64,000 nucleotides of DNA from a bacterium (GTDB lineage Bacteria; Armatimonadota; Fimbriimonadia; Fimbriimonadales; Fimbriimonadaceae). The DNA is taken from positions 620,001 through 684,000 of the forward strand of contig JAIXQR010000007.1 in the NCBI GenBank assembly GCA_027485645.1, in the 5' to 3' direction. This document shows, piece by piece, positions 14,914 to 21,850 of the stretch. How positions within the stretch are numbered: the first letter of the stretch is position 1; each line of letters starts with the position of its first letter. Position numbers and translations under genes: made by a program. The notes beneath the pieces are model-generated. The model was not told where the DNA came from. It was given only the letters and a program-made list of their open reading frames with translations, and did not search any database.

Positions 14914-16368
14914 ATGCCGTTTCCCAGTCGCGACGAATATCTACTTCAAACCGAAGGTCGTCGCGCCATGCCCATTGTCCACGACATCCTCGCGGACATC
15001 GAAACGCCGGTCAGCGCCTACTGGAAACTTGCCTACGACCAACCGCACAGCTTTTTGCTGGAAAGCGTCACCGGCGGCGAGCAGCTCGCCCGGTACTCGT
15101 TCATCGGCACCCTCCCGCGAGACCTCATCCGCGTGAAGAACGGACAAGCCAAAACCTTCACCCGAGAATTCGAACTCGCCCCGGGCCAAGATCCGCTACA
15201 CCTCCTAGAAGAAGCCGTTGGCACCGAACCGCCGATCAAAATCGAAGGGCTCCCCACTTTCACCGGAGGCGCGGTGGGAATGTGCGCCTACGACCTGGTC
15301 CGCTACTTCGAAAAGCTTCCGGACAGCACCGAGGATGATCTCAACCTGCCCGATATGGCAATGATGATCGTGGACACCGTTGTGGTGTTCGATCACGCAA
15401 AGAATCGAATCCGCATTGTCGCCCAAGCAGATGGTAGCGAAGCTGGCTACGACGCCGGAATCGAGAAGATTGATGCGATCATCGAGCGCCTAGCCGGCCC
15501 CCTACCAGCTCTCCCCGCCGGAAAGTTTCCGGTCAACTCCGTCGCGTCGAACGTGACTCAAGAAGGCTTCGAAGAGATGGTTTCGGCAATGCGCGAATAC
15601 ATCAAGGCGGGCGACGGCTTCCAGATGGTGCCGTCGCAACGGTTCCAAACCGCCGTCGCGGCGCATCCGCTGACCGTCTACCGCTCCCTGCGCAGCATCA
15701 ATCCTTCGCCGTACATGTTCCTCCTCCGACTGGGCGACTTCGACCTCGTCGGCGCATCACCAGAAATCTTGGTGAGCCTGCACGGAAGAAGAGCCCGGGT
15801 ACGCCCGATCGCCGGCACCCGCTGGAGAGGCAAATCGGAAGCCGAAGATGATGCGCTAGCCGCCGAACTCATCGGGGACGAAAAAGAACGCGCCGAGCAC
15901 GTCATGCTCATCGACCTCGGACGAAACGACCTCGGCCGGGTTTGCGAGTACGGCACCGTCCACGTGAACGAGCTGATGGTCATCGAGCGCTACAGCCACG
16001 TGATGCACATCGTTTCGGATGTCACGGGCGAACTCAAAGAGGGCAAAAATGCTCTGGACCTCCTACGCGCAACCTTCCCCGCCGGAACCGTTACCGGCGC
16101 ACCCAAAATTCGCGCGATGCAAATCATCGATGAGCTGGAACCGAATCGGCGCGGAAGCTATGCCGGATCGGTCGGCTTCCTTTCGAACAGCGGCGACCTG
16201 GATATGTGCATTACGCTACGAACGATCCTGCTCAAGAACGGGATGGCGTACGTGCAGGCAGGTGGTGGCGTTGTCTTCGACAGCGACCCAACCCTCGAAT
16301 ACAACGAGAGCCGAAACAAAGCCCGCGCCGCCCTCTCGGCCATCGAAACGGCACAACGCGGACTGTAG
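14914..16368 (+). CDS. trpE: Anthranilate synthase component I
   Basis: 484 aa. Converts chorismate to anthranilate, the first step of tryptophan synthesis, using ammonia from TrpG. LLES at about residues 48-51 (HSFLLESVTGGEQLARYSFIG) is the tryptophan-binding feedback motif. The chorismate-binding half contains FQMVPSQRF, SINPSPYMFLL, SPEILVSL, RPIAGTRWRG, DLGRNDLGRV and AGTVTGAPKIRAM. No trpG lies next to it, so the partner subunit is elsewhere. The mRNA is predicted to be nearly leaderless, so classical leader-peptide attenuation is not possible at this promoter. Confidence 0.95.
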   Translation: MPFPSRDEYLLQTEGRRAMPIVHDILADIETPVSAYWKLAYDQPHSFLLESVTGGEQLARYSFIGTLPRDLIRVKNGQAKTFTREFELAPGQDPLHLLEEAVGTEPPIKIEGLPTFTGGAVGMCAYDLVRYFEKLPDSTEDDLNLPDMAMMIVDTVVVFDHAKNRIRIVAQADGSEAGYDAGIEKIDAIIERLAGPLPALPAGKFPVNSVASNVTQEGFEEMVSAMREYIKAGDGFQMVPSQRFQTAVAAHPLTVYRSLRSINPSPYMFLLRLGDFDLVGASPEILVSLHGRRARVRPIAGTRWRGKSEAEDDALAAELIGDEKERAEHVMLIDLGRNDLGRVCEYGTVHVNELMVIERYSHVMHIVSDVTGELKEGKNALDLLRATFPAGTVTGAPKIRAMQIIDELEPNRRGSYAGSVGFLSNSGDLDMCITLRTILLKNGMAYVQAGGGVVFDSDPTLEYNESRNKARAALSAIETAQRGL

Positions 16369-16370
16369 TC

Positions 16371-17225
16371 TCAGCCGTCGATTTCTTTGATGATGCGGTT
16401 CAGAAGGTCGCGGTCGTACGCGTCCATCTTGTTCGCCAGCTTCTTCTCCGGCTCCGCTTCCGCCGGCCGACCGTCGCGATCCAACATGATCGCCAAGAAG
16501 CCGCGATAAATCAGCTTGTCCGGGTCAAGATCACTCGCAAGGCGAATCGCCTTCACCGCCTCAATAACCTTCTTGGCCCGCCAAAAGGCGACGGCAGCGC
16601 GAAGGTACAGGTGGTCATCGCCCGGTGAAAGCTCAATCGCCGCTCGATAAGACTCCAGCGCCTCATCAATTCGGCCCATTCGGGCAAGTAGTTCGGCAGT
16701 CCAAAAGTGATAGAACGATTCGTCCGGCTTGAGGGCAATCGCGTACTGAATCGCCTGCAGCGCCCGCTTCTTCTCTCCGAGTTCGGCAAGCGTTTCCGCC
16801 AGCTTGAAGTGGTGTTGCGGCTGCTCAGGGTCAAGGTCAATTGCACGCTGAAGATGCTCAATCGCATCGCGGTACCGACCGTACCGTTTGCAAATGTCTC
16901 CAAGCCCAAGGTGCGGCTCGGCCGTTTCCTTAATTCTCAGGGCCTTTTCAAAGTTCTTATACGCCGCTGGAAGCTCGTCGCCAAAGGTCAGCGCGTCGGC
17001 CAGGTCCAGCAAGTGGGTCGGATCGTCAGCTTCCCGCTGCTCCGCCGCTCGGCGGAAATGCTTCACCGCCGCATCGTAGTCGCCGTCGTTCAGGCACTGC
17101 TGCCCAAGTTCGCGCGATTCGGCGGCATCTTTGCCTTCCTTGTTGCGACGCTGGATCCCTTCTTCGGTCAGTTCGCCTTGCGGCTGGTGAAAGAGGTCAA
17201 AGATGACCTTCATCGAAGGATCCAT
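16371..17225 (-). CDS. TPR-repeat protein
   Basis: 284 aa. From about residue 38 onward there are six or so tetratricopeptide repeats, for example CLNDGDYDAAVKHFRRAAE, RYRDAIEHLQRAIDLDPEQP and RIDEALESYRAAIELSPGDD. No signal peptide and no catalytic domain, so a scaffold or adaptor is likely. The start codon overlaps the stop of the upstream 616-aa secreted-protein gene (TAATG), indicating translational coupling. The 3' end is 2 bp from the convergent trpE stop. Confidence 0.85.
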   Translation of the reverse strand: MDPSMKVIFDLFHQPQGELTEEGIQRRNKEGKDAAESRELGQQCLNDGDYDAAVKHFRRAAEQREADDPTHLLDLADALTFGDELPAAYKNFEKALRIKETAEPHLGLGDICKRYGRYRDAIEHLQRAIDLDPEQPQHHFKLAETLAELGEKKRALQAIQYAIALKPDESFYHFWTAELLARMGRIDEALESYRAAIELSPGDDHLYLRAAVAFWRAKKVIEAVKAIRLASDLDPDKLIYRGFLAIMLDRDGRPAEAEPEKKLANKMDAYDRDLLNRIIKEIDG

Positions 17226-19069
17226 TAGTTCCCCCCGATGACGCCTGTGCTCAGGGTCTGGAGTGGACGAATGGTGAGCTGAGCGGGATAGCTACTCCCA
17301 GAAAGCGGAATCGTCATGAGTTCAAATCTTTTTACGTCGTTTCCAAGCAGTCGAAACTTCTCGATGCGATATTCGGCCTTTGGTTGCAGCAAAGGACTCT
17401 CCTTAAGCACACCGTTGACCAGGAACAGCGCCCCCGAGTAGCCCGCCGAAGCCTCGAAGACGAGCTCGATCTCAATCGGCTCGGAGGTGGGATTGATGAT
17501 CTCGCCCGTGATGTTGTAGACGACCCCAAAGTTGCCGCTGAGCACGCGCTGGTTGTCCGAGCCCGAGATCGGCTTTTCACCGATCTTAAAGAACTTCCAG
17601 TTCTCACCAAACCGGTACTGGACCTTAAGCTGCTTGTAAGGATCTGGGTAGATGTGATCCGAAAGCTGGTACGGCGCCTGATCGTAGTCGTTGATTGGGT
17701 TGCACCCGACCTCGCGCCAAGGGGTTGTGCTCTCAATCGCCGTTGCCCAGCGCCGGTCCAGGTTGAACGGCGGCCAAGCGTCGGTGCGAACGAGAACCGA
17801 TTCTGGACCGTCAATCAGCCGCAAGCTGCACAGGCCAGAAACCGTTTCCATGTTGTTCATCCGCCGAAGCGAAATCGGCATCGTGCTGCGAGGCGGAATC
17901 GTGACCACGTCTCCGCTTCCGGCTGCCCATGCCTTCATGTACTGGAGCCCGGCCTTTAACCCAGCTCGCACCGGATTCTTATCCGGATCGCTATCGCCCG
18001 GAAGGATGAGCACCCTTGCCGGCAAATCAGATTCGTTTACGGCCTGAATGCGAATGAAGAGCGGAAACGAAGCGGTGTTCTGGTGATGATAAAGCAACCG
18101 AACCGGCTCACTCTGCTTGAGATTCGCACTAAAGAGCGGACCCGCCGTGTTCACGTTCTCTGGATCGTTGCAGTACCAAAGCGCAGATTCCTTGCTTGGC
18201 GCAATACCGATGTTGCGGACAATCACCGTGACCTCTCCTTCGTTCTCAAACGCGTCCTGAGCGGCAACCCGAATCTTTGCTGTGAAAGACTTACTGGTAC
18301 CAAGCCCGATGGACTGCTCCGATAGGGAGAGAATGCGGATCACCGATCCAGGAACCCGTTGAAGTTGCGTAGTAATAGCCCCTTCAATCGCCCCTCTGAT
18401 TGTCGAGGCCAATGCGGGCGAACCAGAAACTTGGGTCGAGAAGGTCTGTGGAAGAATTGCCGCGTACGGTTGCACCGACACTTCAATCGCCTCAATCGCG
18501 GTTTCGCCTTGAATCGTGATGATGGCGTTGCCAGGCTTGTTTGCCGCCAGCTTGATCCCACCGGGAACGCGGATCGGCGTTACAACTTCTGCCTTGGAGG
18601 ATGAGATCGTAGCATCCGCAAACTGGAAGCCTTTGACCGCAACAATCCGATTTGAGGGGCAGGCTAGGCGTAGCGAGGATTCAGCAACCTTTAGCGGTGG
18701 CGAAACAAATGCGGTGCGCAGGCGGCCCGACCATAGTTGGGCAAGCGCCGCCGGGGTCGACTTCTGGGCTTTCGCCTCTTCTGGCGTGATCGTGACGATC
18801 CGCTCACCACCGGCAAAGAGCACATGAGTCTTATCGACCTTTCGAATTTTGACTTCGCCCAGGTACGAAAGGCTGTTCAAAGTGGATGCAATTGTCTCTG
18901 CTCGAGATTCTGGAGATGATCCGTCAACCGAATAAGTTTTGAGGGAAAGGATCACCGCGTCGTTAAAGTAAACGACGGAACCACGTGCTTCGGCCCCGCG
19001 CGCTACGGCGCTTGCGACGGCGGAAAAGGCGGCTATCAAAAGTATCACAAGCCGGAAAACGCTTCGCAT
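17225..19069 (-). CDS. Large secreted protein of unknown function
   Basis: About 614 aa from the ATG at 19069; a GTG two codons earlier (19075) is also possible. Residues 1-25 are a good signal peptide (MRSVFRLVILLIAAFSAVASA). The rest is beta-rich. Residues about 145-205 read like an Ig-like or pilotin-type domain (IVAVKGFQFADATISSSKAEVVTPIRVPGG, in part). The C-terminal part (about 400-610) has beta-sandwich text. I do not recognise the family. Translational coupling to a TPR protein suggests a shared process, perhaps envelope or surface assembly (inference). Confidence 0.72.
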   Translation of the reverse strand: MRSVFRLVILLIAAFSAVASAVARGAEARGSVVYFNDAVILSLKTYSVDGSSPESRAETIASTLNSLSYLGEVKIRKVDKTHVLFAGGERIVTITPEEAKAQKSTPAALAQLWSGRLRTAFVSPPLKVAESSLRLACPSNRIVAVKGFQFADATISSSKAEVVTPIRVPGGIKLAANKPGNAIITIQGETAIEAIEVSVQPYAAILPQTFSTQVSGSPALASTIRGAIEGAITTQLQRVPGSVIRILSLSEQSIGLGTSKSFTAKIRVAAQDAFENEGEVTVIVRNIGIAPSKESALWYCNDPENVNTAGPLFSANLKQSEPVRLLYHHQNTASFPLFIRIQAVNESDLPARVLILPGDSDPDKNPVRAGLKAGLQYMKAWAAGSGDVVTIPPRSTMPISLRRMNNMETVSGLCSLRLIDGPESVLVRTDAWPPFNLDRRWATAIESTTPWREVGCNPINDYDQAPYQLSDHIYPDPYKQLKVQYRFGENWKFFKIGEKPISGSDNQRVLSGNFGVVYNITGEIINPTSEPIEIELVFEASAGYSGALFLVNGVLKESPLLQPKAEYRIEKFRLLGNDVKRFELMTIPLSGSSYPAQLTIRPLQTLSTGVIGGN

Positions 19070-19078
19070 GGGCACCGG

Positions 19079-19102
19079 TCAGGGTACCCGCAGGTACCCT
19101 GA
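19079..19102. promoter_or_regulatory. Perfect inverted repeat carrying two opposed promoters
   Basis: Arms TCAGGGTACC (19079-19088) and GGTACCCTGA (19093-19102) pair perfectly around CGCA. Each arm contains TACCCT in -10 orientation. On the plus strand it ends 9 nt before the dehydrogenase ATG (19110); on the minus strand it lies about 11 nt before the ATG of the secreted-protein gene (19069). This 40-bp gap must hold both promoters. A symmetric operator is the simplest reading. Confidence 0.5.
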
Positions 19103-19109
19103 AAACAGC

Positions 19110-20606
19110 ATGAATCCGGTAACCGCTCGGAACTATATCAACGGCGAATGGCGAAACGCGACTGACGTATTTGAAAGCGTCAATCCTGCCAATCGAAACG
19201 AAATCATTGGTACCGCCCCAAACAGCACGGCACAAGACGTCGATGACGCGGTAGCCGCCGCTGAACACGCCTTCAAAACCTGGCGAGAACTCAGCTGGGT
19301 GAAGCGGGCCGAGATCATTGACAACTTCGCTCAACTCATCAAGCGAGACGTCGAAGAGATCGCGGTTCTCGTAACTCGTGAGTGCGGAAAGCCAATCAAC
19401 GAAGGCCGCGCGGACGCGGTTGAGGCCCTGCACATGGCCCAGTACATCGCAGGTCTCGGCCGGTTGCCACATGGCTACGCCGTGAGCTCCGAAATCTCCG
19501 CGAAGGACGCCTACATCCTGCGAAAGCCAAAGGGAGTCGTGGCTTGTATTACGCCTTGGAACTTCCCATCCGCCATCCCGCTTTGGTTGGTCCTCCCTGC
19601 GGTTCTCGCGGGTAACACCGTCGTCTTTAAGCCCGCCGAGCAGACGCCAATTTGCGGCCACAAGCTCATGGAACTGTTCCACGAAGCCGGATTCCCAGCA
19701 GGCGTCATCAACCTCGTCCACGGCTTTGGCGAACCCGTCGGCGACCCGCTGGTTAAGCACAAGGCAGTTGACGCCGTGCTCTTTACCGGTTCCCGCGCCG
19801 TTGGTAAGTACATCCAGCAGGTTGCCGCCAATGACCTCTACAAGTTCGCGGCAACAGAAATGGGCGGCAAGAACGCCACCATCGTTCTCGAAGATGCTGA
19901 CCTCGAACTAGCGATCAACGCTTGCGTTCTGGGTGCTTTCAAGACTTCCGGACAGCGCTGCGTTTCGACCAGCCGAATCATCATCGACAAGAAGATCGAA
20001 GCGGAATTCACCGCTCGCTACGTCGAGAAGGTGAAGCGAATTCGCGTCGGCGACGGCCTAAATCCAGACGTATTCATGGGTCCGCTCATCGAGGCTGGTG
20101 CCATCGATAAGTGGCAGCACCACAACGCCAAGGCGAAAGAAGAAGGCGCCCAGGTTCTCGTGGACGGCCAGGTACTCACCGAAGGCGAGCACGCAAACGG
20201 CAACTTCGTGTCCCCGTTCGTTTACCGATTCGACGGCTACAAGAAGAACACTTTCTGCCTCCGCGAAGAAGCCTTCAGCCCGCACGTTGCGATCATTCCG
20301 ATCGACGGACTGGAAGAAGCGGTTGAGGTTTACAACGACACCGACTACGGCCTTGCCATGGCGGTTATCACCGAGGACTACCGAAAGTGGCGCTACGTTC
20401 GAGACCATGCCGACTACGGCCTTGGCTACGTGAACTTGCCAAGCATCGGCGCCGAAGTGCACTTGCCATTCGGCGGTGTTAAGGCCTCCGGTAACGGACA
20501 TCCAGGCGCAGAAGGCATTCTGGAATCGGTCACCCACCGAGTGGCGTTCACCGTCAATCACGCCCGAGAAATCGTGATGGCGCAAGGTCTAACGACCAAC
20601 ATCTGA
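19110..20606 (+). CDS. NAD(P)-dependent aldehyde dehydrogenase
   Basis: 498 aa from the ATG at 19110; the frame opens further upstream but into the hairpin region. Classic ALDH fold: [13 protein letters not shown] cofactor-binding strand, [20 protein letters not shown], general base Glu250 in ATEMGGKN, and catalytic Cys284 in [10 protein letters not shown]. The C-terminal [21 protein letters not shown] fits the succinate-semialdehyde/alpha-ketoglutarate-semialdehyde or piperideine-6-carboxylate types. It oxidises an aldehyde to the acid in amino-acid or polyamine breakdown; the exact substrate cannot be read. A strong palindrome follows the gene. Confidence 0.9.
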   Translation: MNPVTARNYINGEWRNATDVFESVNPANRNEIIGTAPNSTAQDVDDAVAAAEHAFKTWRELSWVKRAEIIDNFAQLIKRDVEEIAVLVTRECGKPINEGRADAVEALHMAQYIAGLGRLPHGYAVSSEISAKDAYILRKPKGVVACITPWNFPSAIPLWLVLPAVLAGNTVVFKPAEQTPICGHKLMELFHEAGFPAGVINLVHGFGEPVGDPLVKHKAVDAVLFTGSRAVGKYIQQVAANDLYKFAATEMGGKNATIVLEDADLELAINACVLGAFKTSGQRCVSTSRIIIDKKIEAEFTARYVEKVKRIRVGDGLNPDVFMGPLIEAGAIDKWQHHNAKAKEEGAQVLVDGQVLTEGEHANGNFVSPFVYRFDGYKKNTFCLREEAFSPHVAIIPIDGLEEAVEVYNDTDYGLAMAVITEDYRKWRYVRDHADYGLGYVNLPSIGAEVHLPFGGVKASGNGHPGAEGILESVTHRVAFTVNHAREIVMAQGLTTNI

Positions 20607-20617
20607 ACGTAACGTTG

Positions 20618-20639
20618 CCCCGGCTGAATTCAGCCGGGG
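20618..20639 (+). terminator. Palindromic terminator after aldehyde dehydrogenase
   Basis: A 22-bp perfect palindrome starting CCCCGGCTGAA sits 12 nt after the stop and is followed by GAAATTTTC. The stem is strong; the T-run is short and displaced by a few bases. Confidence 0.6.
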
Positions 20640-20650
20640 GAAATTTTCAT

Positions 20651-20679
20651 TGGCAAGATCGCCGATACCTGGTATAGTG
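20651..20679 (+). promoter_or_regulatory. Sigma70-type promoter of the RRM gene
   Basis: TTGGCA (20651-20656), 17-bp spacer, TATAGT (20674-20679). Predicted start near 20686, giving a leader of about 113 nt before the ATG at 20799, the longest clear 5' leader in the window. A long leader is typical of cold-inducible RNA-binding proteins. Confidence 0.65.
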
Positions 20680-20798
20680 CGCATGTCGCCGGCGATTGCG
20701 ATTCATGAGTTTTGTCTTCTATTCCATAGGTAGCAAGGTCACGTTCGAGTTCGCAAGAAAATTTGATTGGTGGGCGACCCGATCAAGGATTAATGGAA

Positions 20799-21209
20799 AT
20801 GGAGACTAAAACCCTATTCGTGGGCAACTTGCCCTACTCGCTGACCGAGCAGCACCTTCTCGACCTGTTTGCACCATACAACGCAAGCAAGGCTCGCATC
20901 GTCGAAGGACGAGGCTTTGGCTTCGTTGACGTTGCTGGCGACATGGCCGACAAGGCTATCGAAGACAAGGACGGCTCCGAAGCCGGTGGCCGACGCATGA
21001 ACGTCAACCTCGCCCGACCTAAGGGTGAAGGCGGCGGTGGCGGCGGCGGTCGAGACTTCGGCGGCGGCGGCGGCGGCGGTGGTCGCAGCTTCGGCGGCGG
21101 TGGTGGCGGCTATGGCGGCGGCGGTGGTCGCGGCGGTAGCGGCGGCGGCGGCGGTCGTGGTGGCAGCAGCGGCGGCGGCGCAGGTCGCGGCGGCTTCAAG
21201 CGCTACTGA
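20799..21209 (+). CDS. Glycine-rich RNA-binding protein, RRM plus RGG-like tail
   Basis: 136 aa from the ATG at 20799, which has AAGGA 9 nt upstream; an ATG at 20793 is too close to that site. Residues about 4-77 form one RRM with RNP2 LFVGNL (6-11) and RNP1 GRGFGFVDV (about 38-46). The loop between strands is shorter than usual. Residues about 79-136 are a low-complexity Gly tail with scattered Arg, Ser, Phe and Tyr (GGGRGG, GGRSFGG, GGYGG), ending GRGGFKRY. This is the layout of plant and cyanobacterial cold-induced RNA chaperones. It probably binds single-stranded RNA and may condense through the tail. Confidence 0.9.
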   Translation: METKTLFVGNLPYSLTEQHLLDLFAPYNASKARIVEGRGFGFVDVAGDMADKAIEDKDGSEAGGRRMNVNLARPKGEGGGGGGGRDFGGGGGGGGRSFGGGGGGYGGGGGRGGSGGGGGRGGSSGGGAGRGGFKRY

Positions 21210-21215
21210 TAATTA

Positions 21216-21848
21216 ATGTTCACGGTGCCGTCAAAATCCGTCATTCTTTTTGACCTTGACGGCACCCTCATCGATTCCTTGCCCGCCGTAGAGCGGGCAT
21301 GGTCATTTTGGGCCACCCAAGTTGGCCTAAACCCAGACGAGGTGCTTCCGCATATTCACGGTCGCCGAAGTCTAGATTCCATCCGCCTTCTCGCTCCTCA
21401 CCTAGATGCAGAAGAGCAGGACCTCGTCCTCCGCAAGATCGAATCATCCGAGACCGAGGGCGTTCGCCTTTTGCCCGGAACCACCGAACTTTTAGCTTCC
21501 CTTCCTGTCGGCTCTTGGACCATCGTCACGAGCGGCACCTCCGATGTTGCCCAAGCGCGACTTCGCGCCGTCGGAATTCCCGTTCCAGAACACGCCGTTT
21601 ACGGGGAAACGGTTAGCCAAGGCAAGCCAAGTCCCGAACCGTTCTTGCTAGCCGCCGAACGCATGGGGGTTGCTCCCGACCAAGCGCTGGTTTTTGAAGA
21701 CACCGATGCGGGTGTACGTGCCGGACACGCCGCCGGCATGCAAGTGATTCGCGTTGGCGCTCCCCATGCGCTCGCCCTCGCCAACGTGGCCGACCTTAGC
21801 CAAGTCGCTGTAGTAGGCGTGAACCCACTACAGCTCTCGATTGCCTAA
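21216..21848 (+). CDS. HAD-superfamily phosphatase (phosphoglycolate/sugar-phosphate type)
   Basis: 210 aa. Motif I FDLDGTLIDS (Asp13 nucleophile, Asp15), motif II TIVTSGTS, motif III Lys in GETVSQGKPSPEPFLLAAE, and motif IV VFEDTDAGVRAGHAAGM. The small alpha-helical cap between motifs I and II (about 20-85) marks subclass I, as in phosphoglycolate phosphatase, beta-phosphoglucomutase and 2-deoxyglucose-6-phosphatase. The GRRSLDSIRLLAPHL cap text is close to sugar-phosphatase members. Convergent with glgP, 2 bp apart. Confidence 0.88.
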   Translation: MFTVPSKSVILFDLDGTLIDSLPAVERAWSFWATQVGLNPDEVLPHIHGRRSLDSIRLLAPHLDAEEQDLVLRKIESSETEGVRLLPGTTELLASLPVGSWTIVTSGTSDVAQARLRAVGIPVPEHAVYGETVSQGKPSPEPFLLAAERMGVAPDQALVFEDTDAGVRAGHAAGMQVIRVGAPHALALANVADLSQVAVVGVNPLQLSIA

Positions 21849-21850
21849 TC

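Noticed and set aside
21025-21216. Ala/Val-rich 63-aa frame inside the RRM gene
   Set aside because: It arises from reading the Gly-repeat tail (GGC GGC) in another frame.
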